NCBI RefSeq assembly: GCF_964340395.1
Contig: NC_135565.1
Location: 18,586,209-18,647,208 of the forward strand
Source of the DNA: Glandiceps talaboti
Lineage: Eukaryota > Hemichordata > Enteropneusta > Spengelidae
DNA length: 61,000 nt
Reading direction: 5' to 3'
The translations under genes were made by a program, and so were the position numbers. This document shows positions 31,201 to 47,592 of the stretch, one piece after another (position 1 is the stretch's first letter; every line of letters begins with the position of its first letter). Below the pieces are notes generated by a model that did no database searches, was not told where the DNA came from, and worked only from the letters and a program-made list of their open reading frames with translations.

Positions 31201-31631
31201 TAACTTCTCTTTCGGGGTTTTTTTCAAACTTACTTTATTTGTTATTTTAGGCCTCGCTATGGTCGAAAGTGAAAATGTAAACTCAAATTTACGTACGCCA
31301 ATTTATGGTACAAAAAAAGAAATTGAATGGGGACTGAACCTAGTATAAATAAAGTCGTTTTCATGAGAAATTGCACATAAAACTATCGACAGCATGTAAG
31401 AGAAAATTTCTTTTTTCTTATCATATCTTCATGAATTGGGTGTGTTTCTTTTCCGACCGTACAAACGCTTCATGACAGAAGAAATCTAAGTAATGTCCCG
31501 TTTGAATAAAAATTAAAAATAAGAAATGAAATAAGATGGAAAGAAATCTACATACCTGAGGTGTGATGATGATCGCAAGTTTATGCCTGTGCTTGCCGAG
31601 TTCTGTATCTGATGGGCGTAGCGAACAAACT
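19010..31631 (-). CDS. pks: Animal FAS-like type I polyketide synthase, copy 1 (complete, 2,522 aa)
   Basis: Leader exon 31631-31556; coding exons 31003-30811 (ATG at 31001), 27853-27720, 26983-25488, 25018-24925 and 24663-19010, with intron phases 2, 1, 0, 1. Domains by residue: KS ~26-452 (Cys200, His335, His376); AT ~577-890 (GMGTQW, GHSVGE with Ser670, NAFH at 772-775, the malonyl-type signature); DH ~960-1265 (HVVQGTVIVP with His997, HPAYLD with Asp1177); pseudo-KR ~1275-1465; ER-like ~1520-1800 without a nucleotide-binding glycine motif; KR ~1835-2070 (TGGTKGFG at 1851, Lys1959, Ser1985, Tyr1998, Asn2002); ACP with GVNSL, Ser2168; thioesterase ~2230-2490 (GHSMGG Ser2318, Asp2435, His2465). 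No methyltransferase. It condenses malonyl units iteratively, and the product is probably a partly reduced or polyene chain released by the TE. The N-terminus MGATVSKP is a candidate N-myristoylation signal. Its inverted twin starts at 49445. Confidence 0.95.
24925..25018 (-). CDS. pks: PKS copy 1, coding exon 4
   Basis: 94 nt encoding KIDKLLTKYGAKWSLLRLLT and EETDRDLISQT within the AT domain; identical in protein sequence to the copy 2 exon at 58096-58189. Borders CATTTTGCAG and GTAAAT. Confidence 0.94.
25198..25257. repeat. (TTG)n microsatellite
   Basis: About 20 units in PKS copy 1 intron 4; the equivalent intron of copy 2 has (CAA)n/(CAT)n at 57788-57930, so the tract predates the duplication. 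Confidence 0.97.
25488..26983 (-). CDS. pks: PKS copy 1, coding exon 3: most of KS, linker, start of AT
   Basis: 1,496 nt, residues 109-607. Contains the KS catalytic Cys200 in DTACSSSLYAVH, His335 in VEAHGTGT and His376 in KSNFGHTEGAAG, then the AT entry motif FSGMGTQWWGMA. It differs from copy 2 at 18 of 499 residues, five of them packed into residues 153-161. Confidence 0.96.
27720..27853 (-). CDS. pks: PKS copy 1, coding exon 2
   Basis: Completes Arg64 (AG|A) and encodes YDTSHFLYPGGPGDKAPGKM, YNRRGGFLKGDVYAFD and RQFFKIPP, the conserved KS N-terminal segment before the DPQxRLLL motif. Phase 2 in, phase 1 out. Confidence 0.93.
28999..29045. repeat. (GAATAT)n hexanucleotide repeat
   Basis: About eight units in PKS copy 1 intron 2. 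Confidence 0.95.
30490..30537. repeat. (GTTT)n microsatellite
   Basis: About 11 units in PKS copy 1 intron 2. Confidence 0.96.
30811..31003 (-). CDS. pks: PKS copy 1, first coding exon (myristoylation-type start)
   Basis: The acceptor is followed by only two bases (GT) before the ATG at 31001-30999. Encodes MGATVSKPIARRSIADDDP, then KVAIVGIGCRYANG, the start of KS. Start choice: the same ATG directly after an acceptor, with G at +4, is preserved in copy 2 and there is no in-frame coding upstream in the leader exon. Gly2 and Ser6-Lys7 match the MGxxxS[KR] myristoylation pattern. Confidence 0.93.
31004..31555. repeat. PKS copy 1 intron 1 with an imperfect tandem duplication
   Basis: Two ~110-130-bp units (about 31063-31170 and 31172-31305) share GTTATTTTAGG, CTCGCT and GGTCGAAAGTGAAAATG. 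A third partial copy of the first half lies at 30138-30205 in intron 2. The corresponding copy 2 intron has one unit (about 49771-49905, inverted). Confidence 0.6.
31556..31631 (-). other. pks: PKS copy 1, non-coding leader exon (predicted)
   Basis: Conserved with 49445-49528 in copy 2, ending CTCAG before donor GTATGT. Contains GCTACGCCCATCAGA and GCAAGCACAGGCA in both copies. Predicted start at the A of TCAGTT (31631). No ATG-initiated frame reaches the coding exon. Confidence 0.6.
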
Positions 31632-31728
31632 GATTGAAAGTCTCCCAACAAAATAAATATATTAAAACTTATTATGTAAATTAGGTAGTTTCCATGACGA
31701 CATTGACAGTGTCGATGCCTTATAAGGC
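31632..31728 (-). promoter_or_regulatory. PKS copy 1 core promoter: CArG palindrome, TATA-like box
   Basis: GCCTTATAAGGC (31728-31717) contains CC(A/T)6GG, the consensus for SRF-type MADS factors. TATATTTA (31661-31654) lies about 30 bp before the initiator-like TCAGTT. The same three elements in the same order and with nearly the same spacing occur upstream of copy 2. Binding is not shown by sequence alone. Confidence 0.55.
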
Positions 31729-34065
31729 ACCATAGCCCAACTATTAAGCCACTTTGATTGGACGAGGTTTGGAAAGTCCGCTTTCCTACGAATTAACTAT
31801 AAAGTGATTTTAGAGGTTATGACACGGGGAAAACCCCAGCTTGTGATGATGAGAAAGCTCACCATATAAAGCTATCTTTCATGGTTTTTGGGGATTTTTT
31901 TGTTTTTTTAAATATTTATGATTCTTTTTATAGTTTTGACATTGCTTTTATAGCTTTTGTAGTTCGAAGCATCAAAGTTGATAACTGTTCGGAATTTTTC
32001 CTGTAATAAGATTGGGTATGATTTTCATGAAAGTCGAATTTGTTGACAAGGGTATTGTGCGATACAAGAGTGGTCATACCATGCCATGCCATACGAATTT
32101 TCTCACGGTCATCTGCGCGGCGATGTTATTTTTACCATCCATATAAAATCCATATAAAAGTGTGTTGACTATTTTAGCAGACTTCATTAGCTAAGGAATA
32201 TTTTTATTTTGTCGATGTTTACATAGAATTTAGGGCAAGTTGTGTTGCCCATTTAGTTTCATTCATATGGCATAACACTTTACTTGTATATAAAAATAAT
32301 AGTCAGACTGTCAGACTTCGACTGAGCTAACGAGCTAATTACAATAATGTGCGTTAATTTTTGGATATAGTTTTTCAATCACTGAAATTCCTTTTCAGAA
32401 TATGTTTTTCATTAAAAAGAAACACTTTGATGTTGTAGAGTGTGTCACTGATGTAACATAGTAGAGTCTATTGACAAAATTTGAACAACTTGTACATCCC
32501 TTCATGTAAAATATCATTAGTTCATAAGTGCAATTGTTGTCGTATTTTTTTAAGTATCGGTGGGTTGCAAATCACTTATAACTCATAAAATTATATTTCC
32601 GCGTTCTGTGATATAATAACATTAAAAAGCGACTTTACTGTTTTATACACCAAATTGCTGGCACTCTCGTCGCACGGGGAACAATTGTGGACGTCCAGTC
32701 TATGTTGGTGCGGTTTAGAGTGGGGGTAGGTAAAGCTGGCTCAACGCCAAGACATGAAGTGTGAAATGTATACTAAGGTATTGCTCATAGTCTCATATCT
32801 ACAAATGGAAAGCCTATTCACAGAATTTGCGTTTCATTGCATCAGTCTTGTGGTTGAGTCCACCAGGTTCTTATCATCTGACACCTGAATTGACTATACA
32901 ATGACTCTGTGACCTCCGTTCCAGGATGTCCGGGAAGGTGTTATTGTGTGTGAGGCGGACTTACTGTTGGATGAAAAGAAAGTGATTTATAAAACTCATT
33001 CATCACAACCCGGATCTGGGTTTTAAAAATAAGAAGGGGTAATTTCTGCAAAGTTACCAACTTGATATTGTGTAGTTTAGCGTGATTGTGGTAAAATCAA
33101 ATATGAATGCTGCTAAGTTACTTTGTAGTCAAATATACAGAAAGTGATATTCAGCAAATAAAGCCGTTTGGGTAGCAAAACAATTCAACATGAAAATGCT
33201 GAAATGTTCACCTACCAGTCTCATCTATGTGTCATGATATAATCAAAACAAAGCACGCAACAGCTAATCATTCCATGCCAACATAAAGAGTCAACACAAT
33301 CGTACATCAGCATCGCTATGTTAAAATCTTAGTATTTACACCAGACCGTCGACGACAAAAGTCCCTGACCTACACCAATGATATATGTTGTCCATGGTCG
33401 ATTATTGTCGGGTCAAGGCAGTGGTTAAATCTTTCTTGCCTTTCTAAAAAAATTCTTGTCCAAACCACCTGTTGCTCAGCCAGTTGAATTAGCAATGAGT
33501 AGGGACAGACATAGTTTGTATAGAATTACACTGAGACAGTTAATTTGGCTGAATGCACACTCCTGTACTTCTGGCTAATTAGGTTTCATTTCATGTGTCT
33601 GGCTAAATACTGCAGTGGTATCATACCGTCACAAAATGTACTTTCACACGCGTCCATAGCGTCAGCCTGAAACCGAGAAATATGAGTTGGATATCACAGA
33701 TTCTAATCCAAATTACACCAATGTACTGCGTGTGTTTGTTTAATGTTATTTATTCCAGTAATTGCTGTAATTATAAACGTGCAAAACTTGTCATGGACGT
33801 TTAGAAGTGTCAGACTGTCATTTGATAGAATGCTACCAATATGATGTCTGGTTTTTATGCAAATTAGGTGTTCGTAGTTATATACTTGTGTTAAAATGTC
33901 TGTTTTTTATAAACTGTGTTCAGGTATAATGTCTTGCAATAATCAAAGTTCGTCGCTAAGATCACCAGAATTTTTGTTTGATTAACCATTGTTCTAAAAG
34001 TTCCGATATTCGCTACTAACAAACAATAGGTAATGAGACAATTACACTTACATAAAAATTACACG

Positions 34066-34322
34066 GCTCTAAAAATCCTACCTGAGGTAGGATTTCGGAT
34101 AGTTTGAAGCAAACGCGTCCTGAAACCGTCCTTAAACCGTCCTGACTTAGGACACCTTTGAGAGGTTTCCTGAAACCCTCCTGACTTCGTCCTATGTTCT
34201 GTCAGGACGGAAGGCGCGACATCTACGCTGTAACCTTCCTACGTGTAGACACAATTGCAAATCTATCCTACCTCAGGTAGGACTTGGGACTGCCTCAGGT
34301 ATGACGACCTACGTGTAGATGG
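34066..34322. repeat. Cluster of short palindromes (TCCTACC-GGTAGGA type)
   Basis: TCCTACCTGAGGTAGGA at 34076-34092 and TCCTACCTCAGGTAGGA at 34266-34282 frame a segment full of CGTCCTGAAACC and CGTCCTGACTTAGGAC units and two CCTACGTGTAGA words. Present only in arm 1. Possibly a small mobile element. Confidence 0.5.
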
Positions 34323-34731
34323 GGTTATAATGTATGGCGTAGGTGGGACACTAGTTAAAGAATCACAGTCATGAGATAAAAATGTATAACAGAAACGTTG
34401 CAAATCTCTAAACTCTCTATGATAAAGAACTTAACTCGTGATGTCTAGGTTTCCTGAATTTTGAACAAATCGTGAGAACAAAAATAATATTTGGTATGGT
34501 TAATAAGATATACATCGGAAAACTGTTAACTGTTTCTTGATGAGATGGAATGTGGACTTACGACTTGTTTGAATATACATATACATTGGAAAGTTTACGA
34601 TTTCAACCACTCTTATCACAACGACGTCGACCTTACTTTCTCACATTTAAGTGTTTTGGCCCGACCTTGTATTGGGATCTACTGTACAAATACCAATTGT
34701 TATCACCAAGCTCGTAATGTACTAAAGTATA

Positions 34732-34775
34732 ATGGTGGTGGTGGTGGTGGTGGTGGTGGTGGTGATGGTGATGGC

Positions 34776-34814
<39 letters not shown>

Positions 34815-34815
34815 A

Positions 34816-34858
<43 letters not shown>

Positions 34859-34862
34859 CGAT
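34732..34862. repeat. (GGT)n(GAC)n(GAT)n trinucleotide array
   Basis: Three abutting trinucleotide runs; gives a poly-Gly/poly-Asp ORF that is a repeat artefact. Confidence 0.97.
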
Positions 34863-35120
34863 GAAAATTTGAGTTTGTTATGTCTTCATATCACATCCGA
34901 TATTTATACGTTGTATCTGATGTAAGTCTAGCTAGATCTGACAGCTGATAGTTAGAATGAAAGGTATCTGTATTTGACTAAGACATGACTATCTACTTGC
35001 TCTTTCGATCTCTTTTTTCTCACGCTCGTTTTTCCGGTTTGCGGAGACAAACAAGGCTCGCCGTCAAAATGCTCCAATTACTACAGTAATCTATTCGTTC
35101 AGCCGTGATCCCCCAAAACA

Positions 35121-35417
<297 letters not shown>

Positions 35418-35913
35418 GCAAACCACTAGCGGACTGATTGTTTTAATTGGACGGAGTGGGGTAGTTAAAAATAATAGTGAATATAACATAGTCACAGTTG
35501 ATGTGTGTTTTGTTTTGTACTTGGGTACGAATAGCATGCATTTGATATAAAGAATCCAGTATTTATATCAAGGTATGAGCAGTGTTGCCACAGGGGCTAG
35601 CAAAGATTAACATCTTCTCTTTAACGATTTGACAGATCACATTTATTAATGCAAAGTTGATAAACGCTGATAAGACAGAGATAACGGTAGGAAATAGGGA
35701 AGGTCGGTCACAGGAAACGACAGTTATGATGTTAATATGTAAAACCATATTTAAATTTATAGAAAAACATAAAATAAGTCGCTCCCACTACGGCAAATTC
35801 AAATAATAATGTTAGTTTTAATAAGGTGCTTTCAAACATTGTGTTCAAGGCGCTTTACAATCATAACGTAGGATTTTAAGATTTATTCAGTAAGCGACAC
35901 GTCTTTATCATAG

Positions 35914-35976
<63 letters not shown>

Positions 35977-36026
35977 TGGGGTTTTGGTTTGGCTTTTTTG
36001 TCGTGGTGGTGGTGGTAGTAGTGGTG

Positions 36027-36093
<67 letters not shown>

Positions 36094-36134
36094 CGGTGGT
36101 GGTGGTGGTGGTGGTGGTGGTGGTGGTGGTGGTG
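35914..36134. repeat. (TTG)n and (GGT)n/(AGT)n trinucleotide arrays
   Basis: TTG run at 35914-35976, then GTG/GTA runs at 36002-36134 separated by 25 bp. Confidence 0.97.
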
Positions 36135-36699
36135 AATATTCATTTCACATTATTTGCGTCGAATGAATTATTTAGAATTAGGGTTTCCAGTTCGTCTTTT
36201 TTTAATTAACTTGCAGGGCCTTTCGAAAATAAGGTACATTGAAAGATTGTGATGGATTTTGCTCTCAAACCATTTTACTTCAGATAGTAAAGACAAATAA
36301 CATCAATCACTGTCTACCTTCATCCACTCTGACTCTCAACATTTAAGTACACTTCAATTAATGCTGACGTAATGAAAGTTGTAGTCAATTACACTTATAA
36401 ATAGGGTGTATTTTTCAATACACCAGGATATCCGGGTTACAAAAGTGTCACTACTCGTACTAATTCAATGCCAGTATTGTTGTGCGTATAATGCAGGTAG
36501 TTCACTTTATGACCCATAAAATCAATAGAGTCGTCTAGTCTATTGTGTTGGCTCTGGGGGAAATAAACCTCTTTCGCGCCAAACTTTTCCGCGTTGAAGA
36601 ATTTGAAGAAAAAAAATCACCATTCTGTATCTCCTTAGCGTATCTCTACATATTTCAAATGTACGAACATGGTTCTTTTTACAATGGGAATAGTTTTTG

Positions 36700-36865
36700 G
36701 GTTTTTTTATCACGGGAGTAGTTTTTTACCATGGGAGAGGTTTTTGTTTATCATGGGAGTAGTTTTTACCATGGAAGTAGTGATGGTCAATGGTCCCATG
36801 AAATAAAACTACCCCCATGGTAGAAAAAAACCACCAAACTACTACCATGAAATAAAAACTCCGTA
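36700..36865. repeat. Degenerate inverted/tandem repeat of ACCATGGGAGTAGTTTTT
   Basis: About four direct copies of CATGGGAGTAGTTTTT-like units, then two inverted ones (AAACTACCCCCATGG, AAACTACTACCATGA). Forms an imperfect foldback. Confidence 0.6.
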
Positions 36866-37097
36866 TAAATGCGATATATTTTACAGACATGTTCCATAAA
36901 TGTACCATCTGTAGATCGCTGGTCCAGTCGTGAAATGATATATATAGTCATTACATAAACATAGACATCCACTTTTACAGTGTCAGTGCGTAACATCAAT
37001 ATACTATGCACTGTGACAAAATACAGTAAATAGAACTCTGGATGCTGTAGCTGTGGCCCTGTTATTTAGATGTACTTTGGTGTGTGGGATTTTTTGA

Positions 37098-37250
37098 CAA
37101 ATGGGTATTTATTTTGGATTTTTTATTCATTAAGCAGCTCTGCTATGTTTTCCTACTGGCAAAAAATAATGTGAAATAACATATACCAAGTAACTGTTTG
37201 TAACTCAATAAATGGTCAACCTTTTGAAAATGTGTAAAATGTTATTGTAC
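37098..37250 (+). mobile_element. Half copy of the foldback element family (arm 1)
   Basis: Resembles the left arm of the 17485-17820 palindrome: GTATTTATTTTGGATTTTT, GCTATGTTTTCCTAC, AATGTGAAATAACATATACC, AACTCAATAAA, TGTGTAAAATG, ending TTATTGTAC, which is the palindrome centre. The second arm is missing; (ATTC)n follows. Confidence 0.7.
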
Positions 37251-37306
37251 CATGCAAAGTGAATGGACATATGATTTGTTGCTCTGTTATTTGTGGGTAA
37301 ATAAAT

Positions 37307-37440
37307 ATTCATTCATTCATTCATTCATTCATTCATTCACTCATATATTAATTAATTCATTCATTCTTTCATTCATTCATTCACTCATATATTCATTCAT
37401 TCATTCATTCATTCATTCATTCATTCATTCATTCATTCAT
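37307..37440. repeat. (ATTC)n microsatellite
   Basis: Mirrored in arm 2 by (GAAT)n/(GGAT)n at 47236-47379, so it is ancestral to the duplication. Confidence 0.97.
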
Positions 37441-38828
37441 ATACCAGGACATCCGGGTTGTTTTCCTTGTTTCGATTGTTGCGTGGTATAGAATACATTC
37501 AGTCAGTGAGACTTATATCACAAAGGTCTGTCAGAGGTCATTCACCATTAAAAACCCAAGAGTAAATCGATAAGCTACATAATACATATTGATTGGCCTC
37601 TGTGACCCTATACACGTCTTTAGCTATAGAAGTGCTCAAATCCTGTTTGTTGGAAATGGTATTTTGATAGATTTATTTTCATTACCAAGGCAACCGAGTT
37701 ATGCCCATGACTATATAAAAGTACGAATACAATAGTTGATGCCCGCATGTTGTAAACGACAGAGATCAATGAGCGTCACGGCCCATGTTTTTCCCATAAC
37801 TTAGACAACGCAATATGATCGAAGTCCTGTATTCAAGGAGGTGTCACAAATCATCTTATTTACTGTATTTCAGGTCCACTGCGCATGATTTCTGTCTGTT
37901 TTGTATATACAGTCACGTGACGTCAGGTATTGACGAAGGCGGAGGATGGAAACACAGTTGATGTGAAATACGGTAAAATGACCCTCTTCCCCCACCCCAC
38001 CCCCACCCCCTACTCAGACTGCATCTCTGATCTAAATCCAATTTTCCCTAAAGGGGCACAGAATGTAACGTCTTGGTTGCTTGGAAGGGGTACTTTTTTA
38101 AAATTAAAATATACTTATTTCATCAGACAGAGTAGTTCACACTGGATCTGATCTAGTGTGTTTGCGTGATTGCAGAATTTTAGTACGTACATATGACTGA
38201 AATTGAAAATTGAGACTTGTTACAGACTATCTCAAAATAATTCGTGAGGGTTCCCCAACGTCGTAAATAACATGCCTCTTAACAGGCACCGTCCCAAACG
38301 TACCCACCATACTTCGTTGGCTCAGCAGAAATATGTGCTCTGTCTCGCGAGAATGGGGTTCTCCGATTATACGTGGTTATTGTTATTTCGTAGTAATTTA
38401 CCAAAGAATTGCATGGCCAAGGTTATGAGCTATCAAACAGGTGGTTGATAAGAAATCTACCTGAACAATACTACGCCAATACATTCATGTTACCAGTCAG
38501 ACACTGGAAGGGGCCGTCTGTAAAGCGTCGCCGTAAAGAGGCAAGTTGTTTAACGACGATAAGATGAGCGAGACAGGGATACTGACAATTGTAGTGAATG
38601 TTGAATAGGGCGAAGGAGTTAAAAGATCGGTTAAAAGCCACTCTCGGCAGCTGCAATTTGATATATACGCTCTATGTTAAAGTGATGCTAGTATGACAAG
38701 GTGTTTGAGCTGGGCATGTTTATAATCGCTAGTAAAACTATCACGAGAAACATATGTTATCTGCCGGCGGGAGTGCCAGCTCTATACACAATAGCGTTAT
38801 AACCTTGATCTAACGCGGAATGCATGGG

Positions 38829-39756
38829 CCATGTCTTTTATAATATGGTGACATTCCCCATAATAATGTACAAAACCAGAAAGTGGCAAAATCTTTCTTA
38901 CACATTTTACATCAAATTTGCCTACTCCGTGAATACCCCCCACCACCAACTTACTCTCCAAACCGGATATTAACTCATGGGTCGGTGTTGTCTCTTTTAG
39001 AAACACAATCAACTATATGCAATCGCCATGAACCCTTCCCCACCACCACAACCAATATCACCAACGACGAAATATCAAATAATTTTATTAAATAAAATTG
39101 ACAACAACCAAATTTCAATATCATTGACCTCAACAGTGACCAGATCAGAAACAATTTTAAAACCCCAGCTTCAATATTTAATAATACCCCAGACCACTAC
39201 GTTTGAGATCATACCTGTCTGCAACACCTTCTACAACAACTGTCAATGTGATACACAATGAACATAGTCATAGTCATAGAAATGAACTCATACCCTTTCC
39301 AAGAGATAGTTGTGGACTTGAACACATCGACAGGGTAGTATAGAGGGGTGAACTTGTCAGTCGTGTGACACTGACAAGCGAGTACGGGTATCTATTGATA
39401 GATTGACCGCTTGTTTTTAGACAAACTACCAATACTAAACAGCTTATGTAGTGTTTACCACCTGGCCTCAACTTCCAAATAATTTATTACCTTTCAAAAC
39501 GAAGAAATCTGAGCAGCGACGATTTCTACGAATTACCTTCACTTGGTAAATAAGTGCATTGTGCCAAGATCCGGGTTACTGACTGCCACTACCAATCCTA
39601 GCGTAACGGTACGTTGCGAAAGTCTGAGTGGTTATGGTTGCCGTGACAATTAGACATAACAAAGCGACCGTATGCTATTAACTTTCTCAGGGCCTACAGC
39701 CTCGTTTATTATGCAAGGCAACTTCCCTTGTTGGAGATTAGTACACACATACCAAC
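38829..39756. other. Spacer, 5' flank of PTCHD3-like B
   Basis: Not shared with the arms. No additional exon seen. The last 30 bases (TTAGTACACACATACCAACATGG) give PTCHD3-like B a good Kozak context. Confidence 0.6.
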
Positions 39757-43637
<3,881 letters not shown>

Positions 43638-44491
43638 CTCGAAGTTCTTAAACTCGACACATTCTGACCCCAAATAACTACTTAAGACTGTAAACTCAAG
43701 TTCTTAACTGAACATTTGAACTTTGAACTCCACTAAAGAAGCAAACTAGACTTACAAGAAAATGTCCATAGACTTTATGTGTAAATTTACCTGAAAGAAA
43801 ATGTTTTAAGTAACATTATAGTATAAAGAATATATAAATCTCAAGTTTCGTAGGTTTTTTTAAATGTACATACAATAAGAATTTAACCTCCACCACTCTG
43901 ATGTACATTTCCTGTGGTGTAAATAATTTAGTCTACGGTCAATGAAGCACGCAAACAATAAGTTACTATAGCAACTGAGCTGAAGAAAATAATTAACCTA
44001 ATATGCAGGAAAAAGTTAGAACAGATACAATTGTTGCATTTATCTGTCTCTTGCAGAGGTGATTTATATACGTTGTAATACAATTGTTGTATGTCTCTGC
44101 ATAGTATAGTCTGCACATAGTGCTTTTGTTTTATATGTCACAGTTATGAAAGAGACGCGCACTGAGAAACCAAATCAAAACGAAAATTTAATATTTTTGT
44201 GTCGGTTTGATAGGCAGTACATAGTCCAGGCATGAGAGGTAGTATGTAGTCCATGTATAAGAGGTAGAATATAGTCCATAATAAATGTGTTTATTTTATT
44301 TATTATTTCGTATTTGAAACATGCTTAGATGAGCATGTCTACCAAACATTTAACTGGACTTTATTGCATCAGAAATATAATTTAATGATTTTAGTTTTTA
44401 TTTTTATTTAATTTATAAATTTAAACTGTTGATAGAATCTTAAACAACTAACGCAGGTGGTTAGTCATGTTTTGTCTGTCAAGAAACAATC

Positions 44492-44673
<182 letters not shown>

Positions 44674-44812
44674 GATAGTGATAAAATCGAGTCATCAAAT
44701 GACAAAATGTCACATTATGAGGCTTCTCACTCTGAAATAGTAATGTGTATATTTATATTTCGTGTCTTTCCTTTATTTATTATTTCATTACAGTACTACG
44801 TAATGTAACAGA

Positions 44813-44839
44813 CAAACACACACACACACACACACACAT

Positions 44840-44872
<33 letters not shown>

Positions 44873-45121
44873 TACATACATACATACATACATACATACA
44901 TACATACATACATACACACATACATACATACATACATACATACATACATACATACATACATACATACATACATACATACATGCATGCATGCATGCATGCA
45001 TACATACACACACACACACACACACACACATACATACATACATACATACATACATACATACATACATACATACATACATACATACATACATACATACATA
45101 CGTAACACACACACACACACA
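44813..45121. repeat. (CA)n/(CATA)n compound microsatellite
   Basis: About 309 bp with a CATG block at 44980-45000. Confidence 0.98.
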
Positions 45122-47235
45122 CAAGTTTTGAAACCATCCTAATTTTGTACACGTCCAACTATCTTGAATCCATCCTGAATTTACTCGGCATATAGCTACT
45201 TACAATGTACAACTTTTCCGTCCTAATGTCAAACTTACAACTCAATCAATGAGCAGCTGAACTTTATGTGTGTGCATTTATTTTTAATAATATGGTATAT
45301 TTTTATACACGTTTCATTTATATAGAATAATTATACATTCTACGAAGGAATTTCAGCTATATTATATAGAATGTTTTTTGCAGTGTTTTGTATTGAATTT
45401 ATATATTGTGTCAAGTACATGTTATCAATCATACAGGATATTATTTCAGAAAAATGTAAATAGTTACATATGACGTGTAGAACGTGTTGTTGGCCACACG
45501 TGTTAGCATCGTCGTTAACCACAGCCTCTTTTACGGCACCATCGAAAGCGCAATGTCGCTCTGGTTTGCCAGAATGTTGTGCCAGTGGAAGACCATGCAG
45601 ATCAGTTTTATTCACGTTAGGGGTCTAACCCCACTCCTATCCCAGTCTTACTGTCCATACATCTCCCTGATTCTGATTGAAATGTATATTTTTACTCGGC
45701 CAGTCCATTTTCCCAATTCTTGCCTTGAATTTATAAACCACAGTTGGCGCTATCATTTATGCGGTAAAATTTCGATTTGTAGAGTGTTATTGACTTCAAA
45801 TAAAGAATGTTGAAACATTTACATTTTAGTAATATTTTGTCATGGATCGATTACTGAGTGGATACATTTCGCGTTAGATCAAGCTACGTTGTAACGTCAT
45901 TGTGTATAAAGCAGGCACTCCCACCGATACGTAACATATTTTTCTAGTGGTAGTTCTACCGGCGATTATAAACATGACATCGCCCAACTCAAACACATTG
46001 TCACACTAGCGTCGCTTTAACACGTAGAGGGTATCTATCGAATTGCAGCTGTCGAGGGTGGCTTTTAACCGGGCTTTTAACTCCTTCGCTTTATTCAACA
46101 TTCACAACAACTGTCAGTACGCTATCTCGCGCATCTCATCATCGTAAAACGACTTACCTCTTGACGGTGGTGTTTAACAGACAGTGTCTGACTGGGATAT
46201 TATCATGATTAATATACTTGTAGCTACCATACTTTAGATAGCTTATAATCTTGGCCATGCAATTCTTTGGTAAATTACTACGAAATAAGAGTAATGGTAG
46301 TTCTTGTTTGGCTATCAGATAGGCAATATTTATCTTTATTTTCATTTCTGCTATTTTGTTATCACCCTTTAAGTACTAGTTATACTAAGAGCTTCCACCA
46401 GAAGTGGAAGTGGCCGCCACTGGTTTCGATAAATATATGTCTGTGAATTCGCCCGAACGTGTGTCACCGAAATGGAGTGTTCCATTAAAGTTTGCTTGTT
46501 TTTCAACCAATTTTCCCCTTTCCAAAGCGAGAATTTACAATATCGACACCATACTCTGTAACTTCTGCCATCTATTAAGTACTTGCTGTCTTCACTGGTA
46601 CATCATGGTGTGGATGTTCATCCACTCAAATTTTTCAAGCCATAGTGCCAATTTTACATCTTTAAATTTTCCAGACTGTGACGAATGAATTTTTCAAGCC
46701 ACCACATTTGAAACGTCGCCGTTGTCTTGTTGCGATTAGCGGGTCGTTCATCATTTCCATCACTCGTACCTGGCTTACTAGCTGGAGAAAAGAAGTTATA
46801 TGTTTACTCATACTGGAACCAGTGGTTCTCCACTCAGTGTGTAGGTACTCGGTCAAACTGTCATGATTTGAGGAGAGACGTTGAACTGATCACCAATGTC
46901 AGGGGCAAACGGGAGTAGCCAATGAACAACCCTTGACTGTTGTATTATTTCAATTTAGTCGTGCGAATAACTCGGTTGCCTTTGTAGTGCAAACAAATCT
47001 GTCAAAATACCAAACAGGATTTTCATCGCTGCTAAAACATTCAAAATACGTGTAAGGTCACAGAGGTCTATCAATATATATTATGTAGCTAAAATATAAT
47101 CGATTTAGTCGCGGGACTTTGTTGGTGGATGACCACTGGCAGACATTTATGACTCACGTCTCCCAGACCGAATTGTTGTCTATACCTGGCAACAATCGAA
47201 ACAAGGAAAAGCAACCCGGATGTCCTGGTATATGA

Positions 47236-47379
47236 ATGAATGAATGAATGAATGAATGAATGAATGAATGAATAAATGAATGAATGAATGGATGGATGGA
47301 TGGATGGATGGATGGATGGATGGATGGATGGATGGATGGATGGATGGATGGATGAATGAATGAATGAATGAATGAATAT
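47236..47379. repeat. (GAAT)n(GGAT)n microsatellite
   Basis: Mirror partner of the (ATTC)n at 37307-37440, with a GGAT expansion specific to arm 2. Confidence 0.97.
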
Positions 47380-47442
47380 TTATTTATTTATTTACCCACA
47401 AAAAACAACAAAACAAATCATATATTCAATTCACTTTGAATA

Positions 47443-47592
47443 GTATAATAACATTTTACACATATTTCAGCAATTTATTGCGTTACAAACACGGATATGG
47501 TATATGCTGAATCACGTTTTTTTTATAAAGTAGGAAAACATAGCAGAGTTGCTTACGAATAAAAATCCAAAATAAATACCCATTTGTCATCC
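47443..47592 (-). mobile_element. Half copy of the foldback element family (arm 2)
   Basis: Inverse partner of 37098-37250, with GGAAAACATAGC, AAATCCAAAATAAATACC and CAAATGGG (as its complement) recognisable. Confidence 0.7.

Noticed and set aside
45340-45615. 91-codon minus-strand ORF next to the arm 2 boundary
   Set aside because: No recognisable motif or splice context; the first half looks compositionally coding-like, but both strands are open, so I left it unannotated.
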